From Opitutaceae bacterium (lineage in GTDB: Bacteria; Verrucomicrobiota; Verrucomicrobiia; Opitutales; Opitutaceae), in contig JANYCF010000037.1 in NCBI GenBank assembly GCA_025360455.1, positions 1-41,662 on the forward strand: a DNA stretch of 41,662 nucleotides. Reading direction: 5' to 3'. A model generated the notes under the pieces. The model made no database searches. It saw only the letters and a list, made by a program, of their open reading frames with translations, and was not told the DNA's origin. Of this stretch, positions 16,011-24,481 are shown in pieces (position 1 is the first letter of the stretch; every line of letters begins with the position of its first letter). A program made the position numbers and the translations under genes.

Positions 16011-17306
16011 TCATGTTTGATCTTGCTCCATCGCTTCCTCGTCGGAGTCGACGCGTGGCAGCAGGAGAGAAACAATCAGGAGGGTGATAATGGAGAGGAA
16101 TATCCGCTCATGGGACCAATAAAGCAGACGAGGACATTCCGCCAAACCGATCAGAAATATAGGAAAACCGAAAACGCCCAGCGTCAGTCCGCGCCGGGCT
16201 GAGGCAAGTAACGTTCCGCCTACTGCTCCGAAAAAAGCCGCCAGGAGCAATCCGCCCCAACCCCAGTCGAGGAACGCGACACCGAAGCAGCCAAAAAGAT
16301 TAAATTCCGGATTGAGCCCGTACTGAGGGTCCAAGAGAAATTGCCACATCCCGTCGCTATTCGCGATCATCGTGTGAAACGCAGGGATGGAATTTGAAAG
16401 TGTCTTTCCAATGACCGGTGTGTTCAGCATAAAACGAAACGTATAATAGCCCCCGGTCCGGTGGCCGAAGTTTTCCCGGACCAGCATGCAGAGGTGATTG
16501 ACCGGGGTAATGTAATAACCTGTCAGCCGATAAAAGATGAACTCAACGAAGTCCCCGGGAGTGTTTTGATAAAGTCCGCTTCTGACGTAGTCGGGCCAGC
16601 TGCGAAAATACTCGGCGAGAGAGAACATGCTGACAAAAATAAAAATTCCCGCCGTGGCAAAAATCAGCAGTGTCCGGGTCTTCAGCTTGCGGAAGAGAAA
16701 CCAGGCCACAGGCAGGCCCAGTTCGAAAAGGGGCAGTCGCTCAAAGTAGAGAAAACGAATACCCACGCAGCCAAGGACGAGCAATCCGAGGAAAGCCGCG
16801 ATGAACTTTATCCTCCGGGAGGTTTGGCCAAAAAAACTATACCCAAGCAAGCCGGCAAAAAGCGGGGTCAGCGCCATAAGAAACAGCGGAGCTCCCGTTC
16901 CCGTCAGCAAAACTTCCTGCTTCGCCGCAGTCGCACCTTCCAAGCTTTTCATGATGGCATGACCGGCATAAAATAACGACAAGTGCCCGATAATCGCCAG
17001 AGCTGCGCAACCGAAGAGGAGAACCTGGAGTCGCGCCGCCGTCAGAATTCCGCGGCTAAAGGTAGAGAGTGCGGTGACGAGATGCACGCCGAAGGTCGCT
17101 CCGATGATCAGTGCGGCCGAAAATAGCGCCGCAAAAGCCATCAAATACTGAAGAGCCGCCTCCGAATAGAATTTCTGGGCCCCAAAAAGCCGGGAGAAAC
17201 TGACCGGGCTTATGGTGAGGAATCCCAGCAACAACACGCCGTGGACAGCCAAGATGTAGGAGAAATAGAACCACTTGTTCTCAATCAGTTTTTGTTGTCC
17301 GGCCAT
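16011..17306 (-). CDS. Wzy-like exopolysaccharide polymerase
   Basis: This 431-aa integral membrane protein has about 11-12 hydrophobic helices. The large loop around residues 235-345 contains YFRSWPDYVRSGLYQNTPGDFVEFIFYRLTGYYITPVNH and FAFHTMI-like residues (AFHTMIANSD). LNPEFNLFGCFGVAFLDWGWGGLLLAAFFGAVGG resembles the G-x-x-x-D-x-G-x-x-G block of O-antigen and capsule repeat-unit polymerases. Wzy proteins link Und-PP repeat units in the periplasm. It lies 8 bases downstream of a GT4 gene and within the first half of the cluster, near Wzc and Wza. Wzy proteins are poorly conserved, so the call rests on topology and context. Confidence 0.75.
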   Translation of the reverse strand: MAGQQKLIENKWFYFSYILAVHGVLLLGFLTISPVSFSRLFGAQKFYSEAALQYLMAFAALFSAALIIGATFGVHLVTALSTFSRGILTAARLQVLLFGCAALAIIGHLSLFYAGHAIMKSLEGATAAKQEVLLTGTGAPLFLMALTPLFAGLLGYSFFGQTSRRIKFIAAFLGLLVLGCVGIRFLYFERLPLFELGLPVAWFLFRKLKTRTLLIFATAGIFIFVSMFSLAEYFRSWPDYVRSGLYQNTPGDFVEFIFYRLTGYYITPVNHLCMLVRENFGHRTGGYYTFRFMLNTPVIGKTLSNSIPAFHTMIANSDGMWQFLLDPQYGLNPEFNLFGCFGVAFLDWGWGGLLLAAFFGAVGGTLLASARRGLTLGVFGFPIFLIGLAECPRLLYWSHERIFLSIITLLIVSLLLPRVDSDEEAMEQDQT

Positions 17307-17314
17307 GCGGCAGC

Positions 17315-18460
17315 TTAATTTTGTGTCTGCGGCACCGGGCTCGCGACCGGGCGAAAACCACGCAGGACGGATTCAAAGGCGACCGCGGATTGTTCCCAGG
17401 AAAACTCGGTGGCGCCTAGCAGAGCGACCCGATCATCATGGCTTTCGCGGCGAGCGGCGACGCGGAGTGATGCGATCAGCGCCTCGGGCGAATTGATGGG
17501 AAAATAGGTCACGAGATCTTTTCCGATTTCCCGAAACACCGGGATATCCGAGCAAATCACCGGTGCGCCGCACGCGAGAGCCTCGATCAGGGGAATGCCG
17601 AAACCTTCGTAGATCGACGGAAAAATAAAAGTATGGCAGCTGGAATAAAGAGACGGGAGGTCTTCGTCCGCGACGTAGCCCAAATGGACAATACCCGGAC
17701 TTTGCAGCAGCTCGGTGAATTCCGGGTCTTCGTTGAAGGTGGAGAATTTCCCGCCCGCGAGAACCAAGTGGATTCCCGTTTGCGCGAAAAGACCGCTGTC
17801 CACGTAGGCGCGGATCAGGGCCTTGTTGTTTTTTCTCGGGTCCAGTGAGCCCACCGTGAGAAAGAAACGGTCGGGCAGCTGATACTTGAGCCGGACCGCC
17901 GCTAGGTGCGTTGCGGATTGCGGCGAAAATTTTTCGGAAACGCCGTTGTACACCACATTGATTCGCCCCCGGAGCCGCGGATACTTTTGTTCGATCTCTC
18001 CCTTGACCGTGTGGGACACGGTGGTCAGGCCGCGCACCCAAGGCAAGGTGAGCGCGCAAGACAGCTGGTGTTTATAACGGAAGACACGGGAAAAAAACTG
18101 GGGATAATGGTGAAAACTCAGATCGTGCAGGGTGATGATCTGATTGGGAATGTGTGGTGCCCCGATATTGGATGGATTCCAAACCAAGGTGTCACCGACG
18201 CCTTTCAGCCGAAGATAAAGCGGTGCATCAAGGAAGGCCCAGCCGGGCAGATGCCGGCTCAGCCGGGGCCAACAGCTACCGATGTGCACGGGAACTTCGG
18301 CCAGCCGCGATGGAATAGTCACGCCCGGCTGAGCGAGGAGAGTGACCCGGCCGGGATTCCTTGCGGCCAAAACCCGCGTCAGCTCGATGGCGTAGCGCTG
18401 CACACCGGTCGGGCGCTGCTTCAGGAAGTTTCCGAGAACAATCAGTTTTGGGATCGGCAT
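17315..18460 (-). CDS. Glycosyltransferase family 4
   Basis: This 381-aa GT4 enzyme is of the WbpY/mannosyltransferase type. It has LGNFLKQRPTGVQRYAIELTRVL at the N-terminus, IITLHDLSFHHYPQFFSRVFRYKHQLSCALTLPWVRGLTTVSHTVKGEI in the acceptor domain and INVVYNGVSEKF at the domain border. In the donor domain it has FFLTVGSLDPRKNNKALIRAY and an intact EX7E, FIFPSIYEGFGIPLIEALACGAPVICSD. It resembles the enzyme at 9881-10966, so the two may add the same sugar type. The start overlaps the end of the upstream GT by 19 bases, so both are likely translated from one message. Confidence 0.92.
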   Translation of the reverse strand: MPIPKLIVLGNFLKQRPTGVQRYAIELTRVLAARNPGRVTLLAQPGVTIPSRLAEVPVHIGSCWPRLSRHLPGWAFLDAPLYLRLKGVGDTLVWNPSNIGAPHIPNQIITLHDLSFHHYPQFFSRVFRYKHQLSCALTLPWVRGLTTVSHTVKGEIEQKYPRLRGRINVVYNGVSEKFSPQSATHLAAVRLKYQLPDRFFLTVGSLDPRKNNKALIRAYVDSGLFAQTGIHLVLAGGKFSTFNEDPEFTELLQSPGIVHLGYVADEDLPSLYSSCHTFIFPSIYEGFGIPLIEALACGAPVICSDIPVFREIGKDLVTYFPINSPEALIASLRVAARRESHDDRVALLGATEFSWEQSAVAFESVLRGFRPVASPVPQTQN

Positions 18461-19719
18461 AGGGCCAGGATTTCGGTGACTTTCTTTTCCCAGGTCTGTT
18501 CACTTGCCGCAGCGCGCAGGTTTTTTAAAACATTGGCCTGATCCGCAGGTGATAGATCGGCCCATTGGGACCAGGCCGTGCCCAAGGTTTGGGCCAGGGC
18601 TGCGCCCCCGAAAGTTTTGCTCAAGTGTACTCCGGGATGGTCCTTCAATTCCTGCAGTGAACGCAACGGCGGGGCGATCACCTGCACCCCGCTGCCAATC
18701 ATTTCGAACAACTTCATGGGGAAGCGCCCATGGTTGGACGAGCAGTTGGTGAAGGGCAGTAGCGCGAAATTGTACTTCGACAGTATGCGGGGCAAATCTT
18801 CGTAGCGAATTGGTCCGTGCCAATGAACGTTGGCGGGGAAATCCGCCGGCGTCGCCCAAGATGACGGTGTGTATATATCGAACGCTTGCGCCGGCAGCCG
18901 GGTGGCGAGATCACAGAGCGCAACCAGATCGATGCGATCATCCAAGGCGCCGTAGTAAATCACCCGCTGCAGGTCGCGCTCGCCGGATTCCAAGGCATGG
19001 TGCAGGAAAAACGAGTCCACCCCGTTGGTAACCACCGAGGCGGTTCGGCCGGACATTATCTTCACGTAGCGGGCCAACGGTGCGCTGGTCGTGATCACGG
19101 CATCGCACTGCGCGAGTGCCTTGCGCAGCATGCGGAAATTCGTCTCGCGATCGGGTGAGGGGATTTGTCCGGGCATCCAATCGGTCAGCCGCACGATAAA
19201 GCGAAAGCCTTGGGTTTGCAGCCAGCAGGCAATATCCACCGCATAGGGATTATCCAGTATCACGTAGCGTTCCCGGGGGAAATGCTTGATCGTTTTGGCC
19301 AATTGCCGTCGGAACAACCGGGCGTTCAGCGTGAGAATTTGTTCCCGCATGAGGGGACTCTTGGCGCGAAGCGGAATCCACAATCGTGGAGCGAGCGAGG
19401 ACGAGTTGTTCTTTTTCAGCTTTGATGATCGCCAGCCTGCAAAAGGTTCTATGCCCACTACCACGATGTCGCGTGCACGTTTCAGAATGCGCAGGAGATG
19501 GTGGCTTCCCACCACAAAGGGCGAACTGAATTCGGTATGCGCCAAGAGCAGCACCCCCAGTGACGGTGAATCGGGCGGTGTCATGGACGGCTTGGCAATG
19601 GTTGCCTGTGCAGTCATGGACAAAGGGAAGGGGCGGGGCTGGAGTGGCTGTCCGCGCAAGGTGGTCGTGTCAAATGTTGCAACAGTGCCGGGATTACCTG
19701 GTGGTGGGAAGGTTTCCAT
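18442..19719 (-). CDS. GT-B glycosyltransferase, GumK/TuaH-like
   Basis: This 425-aa protein has an unusual 45-residue polar, proline-rich N-terminus before LGVLLLAHTEFSSPFVVGSHHLLRIL. The pattern (VILDNPYAVDIACWLQTQGFRFIVRLTDWM, AITTSAPLARYVKIM, VVTNGVDSFFLHHAL, VIYYGALDDRIDLVALCDLATRLP) is that of GT-B enzymes related to GumK and TuaH. At the EX7E site it reads LLPFTNCSSNHGRFPMKLFEMIGSGVQVIAPP, which keeps only the second Glu, as in that subgroup. ATGs at Met35 and Met46 are alternative starts, because the extra N-terminus is not conserved in the fold. It is the first GT after the phosphoribosyltransferase-HAD gene. The donor may be a uronic acid by analogy with GumK, but this is weak. Confidence 0.8.
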   Translation of the reverse strand: METFPPPGNPGTVATFDTTTLRGQPLQPRPFPLSMTAQATIAKPSMTPPDSPSLGVLLLAHTEFSSPFVVGSHHLLRILKRARDIVVVGIEPFAGWRSSKLKKNNSSSLAPRLWIPLRAKSPLMREQILTLNARLFRRQLAKTIKHFPRERYVILDNPYAVDIACWLQTQGFRFIVRLTDWMPGQIPSPDRETNFRMLRKALAQCDAVITTSAPLARYVKIMSGRTASVVTNGVDSFFLHHALESGERDLQRVIYYGALDDRIDLVALCDLATRLPAQAFDIYTPSSWATPADFPANVHWHGPIRYEDLPRILSKYNFALLPFTNCSSNHGRFPMKLFEMIGSGVQVIAPPLRSLQELKDHPGVHLSKTFGGAALAQTLGTAWSQWADLSPADQANVLKNLRAAASEQTWEKKVTEILALCRSQN

Positions 19720-19740
19720 CTTGGTCGGCTGAAGTGCCCG

Positions 19741-20706
19741 CTAGGTCTGGCCTAAAAACGATCGGGTCTTCCGCAGCAATCGTTTCGACATCGTTGCGAC
19801 AAACCAACGCGAACGGGCGGTTGCCCTTGGCTGAATCATCTGGCGGGTGTCGGTGCAAAAAACGAATTTGCCCGTGCGATTGGCGATTTCTCGCGCCTGC
19901 CCGATGGAGCTTTCATAAAACATGACGGTTTCGGTGCTCCGGTAGACCGAGGCCTTGAACGAGCCATAGCAGCCCAGGCGCCGGCGTTCTTGGGCGTTCG
20001 GCAGATCGAGCATCCGCAGTTGCCCATAAGGAATCTGGTGCTGCGCGAGCCAGGCTTCGGTTTGCGGCCGATATTTTTCCAAGCGCGAAGTCACGAGGTA
20101 AGCCACCTTGTAGGTCGGGATATACCGGGGCGGAACCTCGGTCAGAAATTTCACGTAGCCGGCGCCATCGTCGTTTTCCGTTTCAAGAGGATCCCGGCAA
20201 AGCACCCCGTCGATATCCATGCAGCAATTCGGAATCAAATTCCGGTGGTGCATGATGTTCCACTCAAACGCCCGCGGCTGTGCGACCTCGCTGGCAAAAT
20301 AATCGACTGCGGAGCCTGTGCCGGGCGACACGTAGATGGCGGCAAAATAGTATGCGCAATTTCGGTTCGAGGTGCTGAGCAATTGGCGCGCCGTGGCCAT
20401 GGCCGTGCCGCGGTCATAGCTGTCATCGACGATCAGGACTTTCGGCCGGCTGCTTGCGCCGCGAACGGTTCGTTCGCCAATTCGCTCCCCTCCGCCCAAG
20501 GTGCGGTTGGCAATAAATCCGTCGAGATCGGCGAGCGGAAGATTGAGGTGGAGGGCAATCAGGTTCGCGGCGAGTAATCCGCTGCGCGGGATGCCCACGA
20601 CGAGGCTAAGGTCGCGCGGCAAGGTGGGCAACCACGCCACAATATCGGCGTTGAGCTCGGCGACGCTGCGGTACTGCATGGTCATGTCTGGGAGGGCGAC
20701 TTTCAT
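19741..20706 (-). CDS. Phosphoribosyltransferase-HAD phosphatase fusion
   Basis: This 321-aa two-domain protein has an N-terminal type I phosphoribosyltransferase domain: LSLVVGIPRSGLLAANLIA is the PPi loop, and KVLIVDDSYDRGTAMATA (about 89-106) is the PRPP-binding motif. The C-terminal half is a HAD-type phosphatase: CMDIDGVLCRDP (D164, D166, motif I), YLVTSRLEKY (motif II), K251 in GSFKASVY and FYESSIGQAREIA (motif III/IV region). I chose the ATG at 20706 (MKVALPDM), which overlaps the flippase stop as ATGA. Separate or fused PRTase and HAD enzymes are known to build ribofuranose into bacterial polysaccharides, by transferring phosphoribose from PRPP and then removing the phosphate. By that model this enzyme would put ribofuranose into the repeat unit. 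Confidence 0.82.
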   Translation of the reverse strand: MKVALPDMTMQYRSVAELNADIVAWLPTLPRDLSLVVGIPRSGLLAANLIALHLNLPLADLDGFIANRTLGGGERIGERTVRGASSRPKVLIVDDSYDRGTAMATARQLLSTSNRNCAYYFAAIYVSPGTGSAVDYFASEVAQPRAFEWNIMHHRNLIPNCCMDIDGVLCRDPLETENDDGAGYVKFLTEVPPRYIPTYKVAYLVTSRLEKYRPQTEAWLAQHQIPYGQLRMLDLPNAQERRRLGCYGSFKASVYRSTETVMFYESSIGQAREIANRTGKFVFCTDTRQMIQPRATARSRWFVATMSKRLLRKTRSFLGQT

Positions 20707-22001
20707 ACGGGATTGGTTCGTTTCAGGTTCCACCAACTAAGAGACATGCTGCCGGCCAACACTCCAAATTCGCTGAGACAGGCGACACTGCTGGCAGCAA
20801 TCGCACCGTAATGCGGAATAAGCACGAGGTTGAAACCCAAACTGAGCAGGGCCACGGCGCTCGTGATGGCGAGCATCGATTTGTCGCGTTGCTGAGCCCA
20901 GAGTCCCCAGGTGAAAAGGCTGTTGAGAACGACAATACCCTTGGAGGAAAGCAGGATCGCACAGGGCAGGGCGCCGCCCGCGAAGGCTTGCCCAAACACT
21001 TTGGGGAAAAGCCAGGGCAGGACAAAAAATGCCGCTGCCACCGCCGGGATGAGCAGAAGAGAAAAGGCAAGCATCAGCTGCAACTGGCGACGGAAGAGCA
21101 CATGCGGGCCTTCCTTGGCCCAATCGATGAGCCGTGGATAGAGAATCGCCGGAATCAGGGCGAGAAAAGGGTAGACGGCCTGCACCACTTGCAGGGCGGG
21201 ACGATACAGGCCCAGTTCGCTGACGGAGCACAGGCTGGCGATCAACAATTGTTGAAAACTGACGTAAGTATAAATGACCACGGCGCTCAAAATCAACCAA
21301 TGGTGGCTGAAGGAGCGCACGAGATAATTTTTCCACCGGCCCCGCGTGCAAACGGAAATCGTGTGCCGGCGCCAAGCGTATCGCCAGGTAAGAAACCAAG
21401 CGGCCGCACCGGCCAGCGCCTGTGCGATCATATCCATGCCCGCTACCGGGAATGGCACCAGGAGGATCACGATCATCACGGTAACCAAACCGGCCTGCAA
21501 GGCCACGAATCGCTGTTGGGCGGGAACATCGTCGGTCGCCTGAAAAATCCAGGTCGGCGACGTCGCTTGTAACACCAGCAGGACAAACCCCGCGCAAGCG
21601 GCGATGAGGAATTTATGGTCGTGGTCACCAAAAAATTCGACCGCGAAAAGGAGAACGCCGAGCAGAAGGCTCGTGAGCAATCTTCCCCAGAAGACGTCGT
21701 TGACGAGATCGTCGCGTTTTTTTGAGTCAGCTTCGGTGCGATAACTGCGGACGAGCGAAATATCCTGGCCAAGGGTGACAAAGAGAATGGCCGTCAGCAA
21801 AAGAGATTGTACCACGCCCGAGATACCCAGCTTTTCCGGTCCCAGCCAGCGGGCCGCCAAAATGGCGCCGATCGCCCCGGTGCCGGCTCCGCCAATTCGC
21901 CACACGGCGCTGCTCAGATATTTTTGGGCGGACAGTTTCCACGCGTAACCTGATTGGATCACCGGTGGAGATATGCCGGCACTGGCAACAGCCTCAGACA
22001 T
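20703..22001 (-). CDS. Wzx-like polysaccharide flippase (first copy)
   Basis: This polytopic protein (about 432 aa from the start I prefer) belongs to the MATE/PST flippase family. WRIGGAGTGAIGAILAARWLGPEKLGISGVVQSLLLTAILFVTLGQDISLVRSYRTEA is the characteristic N-terminal pair of helices. The C-terminal helices include LLSLGFNLVLIPHYGAIAASSVACLSEFGVLAG. The track ORF starts at 22148, but the first 49 residues are polar and unlike the family; I chose the ATG at 22001 (MSEAVASAG). No strong ribosome-binding site separates the candidates. The stop overlaps the phosphoribosyltransferase start by 4 bases. Together with the kinase upstream, this is likely the flippase of the main Wzx/Wzy pathway. 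Confidence 0.86.
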   Translation of the reverse strand: MSEAVASAGISPPVIQSGYAWKLSAQKYLSSAVWRIGGAGTGAIGAILAARWLGPEKLGISGVVQSLLLTAILFVTLGQDISLVRSYRTEADSKKRDDLVNDVFWGRLLTSLLLGVLLFAVEFFGDHDHKFLIAACAGFVLLVLQATSPTWIFQATDDVPAQQRFVALQAGLVTVMIVILLVPFPVAGMDMIAQALAGAAAWFLTWRYAWRRHTISVCTRGRWKNYLVRSFSHHWLILSAVVIYTYVSFQQLLIASLCSVSELGLYRPALQVVQAVYPFLALIPAILYPRLIDWAKEGPHVLFRRQLQLMLAFSLLLIPAVAAAFFVLPWLFPKVFGQAFAGGALPCAILLSSKGIVVLNSLFTWGLWAQQRDKSMLAITSAVALLSLGFNLVLIPHYGAIAASSVACLSEFGVLAGSMSLSWWNLKRTNPV

Positions 22002-22173
22002 CGGAATGAATCGGTTGCGGTGACTGTTGGCGGCATAGCTTCGCCTCGTCACTTCTGTTCCCGTTTTGAGTGGGAAGGAGTGAACCAGCATAGCGATTGG
22101 ACTGTGGGTCTGCCTGAAACAAAATTGGTCCGTGTTTTTTACCGCCACGGCTCAGGCGGTATTTCGGGGGCGC

Positions 22174-24471
22174 TCAGCCCTTGGCCGGAATCGGTTTTGG
22201 GACGGCCGGTTGGCTTGAGGACTTGGCCTTGGTCGGCGCGCCGTAGGAGTAGCCCTTGGCGGCCGCCTTGTAGCCATAAGCGAGCTTCTTGTTCGCATGG
22301 CGCGGGACAAAGCCATTCAAAACCAAGCCAAGAAAGGGCAGGTTGGCCTTGGCGAATTCCTCGATCACTTGTTTGACCTGCACAACCGGGGCGACGTTTT
22401 CGCGGGCCACGAGTATACGCGCAGCCGCGTAGCGGGCGAGCATGAGTGCGTCCTGAAAGACCCCGGCTGGTGGCGTGTCGAGAATGATCACATCATAACC
22501 GCTCTTCAGGCCTGCGATGAGCTGTTGCATTGAGGTGGACACGAAAAACTGGCTGGGTTGCGGCTCGGCCCCGCCCGCGCAGATCAGGTCAGTGCCGTCG
22601 ACGAGCTTGCGCACGCCCAGCGGTCTGGCGGGATCCAGCAAGTTGTCGGTCGGACAGCCGGCTCTGGCCCAGACGAGAAATCCTTTTTCCTGGGTGACGC
22701 CGTGAAGGTCATGTTGCGTGGGGCGGCGCAAATCCAGGTCCACCAGCACGGTTTTCTTGCCCATTTGTTGATAGGTGCTCGCGAGATTTGAGGCGACCAG
22801 TGATTTTCCCTCGCCGGGTAAGGCGGAGGTGACCACGACTACCTTGGGATAACCTTGGGCCGACCCGATCTCGAGCTGGCCCATGATACCGACAAATGAT
22901 TCGGCGATGACGAGGTCCGTTTTATTGCGCACCACGTGAGCCCGTTCTTCCGGACGGATTTTCAACGAGTGAATTCCGCCGAGCAGACCGAGACCGAGGA
23001 CTTTTTCGACATCGGCCGTACCGGTAACCCGCTCGTCCAGCACGCTGGCGATGAGCGGACTGGCCAGGAAGGCTCCGATGGCCAAAAAGGCTACGATTAA
23101 GCCATAGAGCACTTTCTTCGGTACCCGTCGCTTGACCAGATAGGCGGGGTCGACGATTTGCATAAAATCGGTGGGCAGCTTGCTGGAGACGGAGGCCTCG
23201 CCGATTTTTTTCTCCAGGGCGTTCAGCGTGATGATTTTCGAATCCACTCCCGCGCTGAGAATCTCATAATTCGAAGCGAGTTTTTCTATTTCAATCGAGC
23301 TGTTGAAGGCATCGTCGAATTCTTTTTTAAGAAGTTTTTCGTTTTGGGAGGCGACGTCCAGCTGGGCTTCCAGATCGCGCACGGCGACGTCGAAATTGCG
23401 CTGCAGGCTGCTTTCGATGCCGGTGATCTGGGAGTCTACTTCCCGCATTTTCGGGTGGTTCGGGCCATACCGACTGGCGAGCACGGCGCGTTGGGCCATT
23501 TGTTGGTCGAGCGTTTGACGCAACAGTTCGTTGTTGGCAAAGCCTGCCAGATAGGAGTTTTCCCAAGGGTATTTTGAGCGGGCCCGGTCGACTTTGGCCT
23601 GCTTCGCCAAGGTATCGAGCCCGCTTCGTTTGACGCGGATATCGGACAGGCTCGCGTCGAGGCGCTTGAGCCGTTCGGTCAGAATGCTTTGGTTGTCGGC
23701 ACGGGAGATGATGCCGTTCTTTTTCCGGAAATCCAACCGCTCTGATTCGACTTTAGCGATTTCGGTGCGGATCGATTCAGCCTGTTTTTCGAGCAGGGTG
23801 TAGCCTTCGAGATTGGCGGTCTTATATTCCTGTTGGACGTAGTTGAGGTATTCACCAGCCATGCGGTCGGCCACCAAAATGGCTATCGTTGGCTCCTGGT
23901 GGGTCACCGAGATCGTGTAGTACTCGCGGCCTCGCTCGCGCTCGATGGCGATCTTGCCTTCAAAAAAATCCTGAAAGAAGTCATCGCTGATGGTTTCTCC
24001 GGGCTTCAGGTACGGACCCGCAATCAGAGTTTTTTCATTCGGAGTGAAGGAGGCGGTCAACCGGGTCCCAAATTTCCGGCTGGTCATCATGGAAAGATGA
24101 TTGCGCAGATTATTCTCACGCGATTGATCCGAGCTGCCGCCGGATTCGGCCTGTGTCCCGATGACTTTATCCAGTGTGCTTTGCGCCAGCAAGGCGGTTT
24201 GCGCCGTGTACTCGACGGGGCGCTTAAACAAATACCAACCGACCGGACCGGCGAACAACAGGGCGCCGAGCACGCCCCAATACCACTTGGCCCTGATGAC
24301 CCGGAGCGAGTGACTGATGAGCTCGATCAATTCCTTGAACGAAAAATCGTCATTCGCCGCGGGGCGTCGCCCGTTGCCGGGTGGGAAAGGAGCACTCGTG
24401 GCCGCGAACGGCGCGCCAGTGGTGAAGTAGGGCGGGCGGGTATCCCCTGAGAAAGGTGGCGTCGGTTCCAT
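22174..24471 (-). CDS. Wzc-like polysaccharide co-polymerase / tyrosine autokinase
   Basis: This protein has about 765 residues from the ATG at 24471, which is 10 bases after the export gene; the longer track start overlaps that gene. It combines an N-terminal Wzz domain (first membrane helix WYWGVLGALLFAGPVGWYLF), a long coiled-coil periplasmic region (about 190-430) with RYGPNHPKMREVDSQI, and a second helix LYGLIVAFLAIGAFLASPLI. It ends in a BY-kinase domain: Walker A SALPGEGKS (549-557), Walker A' VDLDLRRP and Walker B VIILDTPP. The tail has a tyrosine cluster, YGYKAAAKGYSYG, the expected autophosphorylation site. Such proteins control chain length and couple polymerisation to export. No protein tyrosine phosphatase gene is seen nearby. 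Confidence 0.93.
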   Translation of the reverse strand: MEPTPPFSGDTRPPYFTTGAPFAATSAPFPPGNGRRPAANDDFSFKELIELISHSLRVIRAKWYWGVLGALLFAGPVGWYLFKRPVEYTAQTALLAQSTLDKVIGTQAESGGSSDQSRENNLRNHLSMMTSRKFGTRLTASFTPNEKTLIAGPYLKPGETISDDFFQDFFEGKIAIERERGREYYTISVTHQEPTIAILVADRMAGEYLNYVQQEYKTANLEGYTLLEKQAESIRTEIAKVESERLDFRKKNGIISRADNQSILTERLKRLDASLSDIRVKRSGLDTLAKQAKVDRARSKYPWENSYLAGFANNELLRQTLDQQMAQRAVLASRYGPNHPKMREVDSQITGIESSLQRNFDVAVRDLEAQLDVASQNEKLLKKEFDDAFNSSIEIEKLASNYEILSAGVDSKIITLNALEKKIGEASVSSKLPTDFMQIVDPAYLVKRRVPKKVLYGLIVAFLAIGAFLASPLIASVLDERVTGTADVEKVLGLGLLGGIHSLKIRPEERAHVVRNKTDLVIAESFVGIMGQLEIGSAQGYPKVVVVTSALPGEGKSLVASNLASTYQQMGKKTVLVDLDLRRPTQHDLHGVTQEKGFLVWARAGCPTDNLLDPARPLGVRKLVDGTDLICAGGAEPQPSQFFVSTSMQQLIAGLKSGYDVIILDTPPAGVFQDALMLARYAAARILVARENVAPVVQVKQVIEEFAKANLPFLGLVLNGFVPRHANKKLAYGYKAAAKGYSYGAPTKAKSSSQPAVPKPIPAKG

Positions 24472-24481
24472 AGTAATGGGA

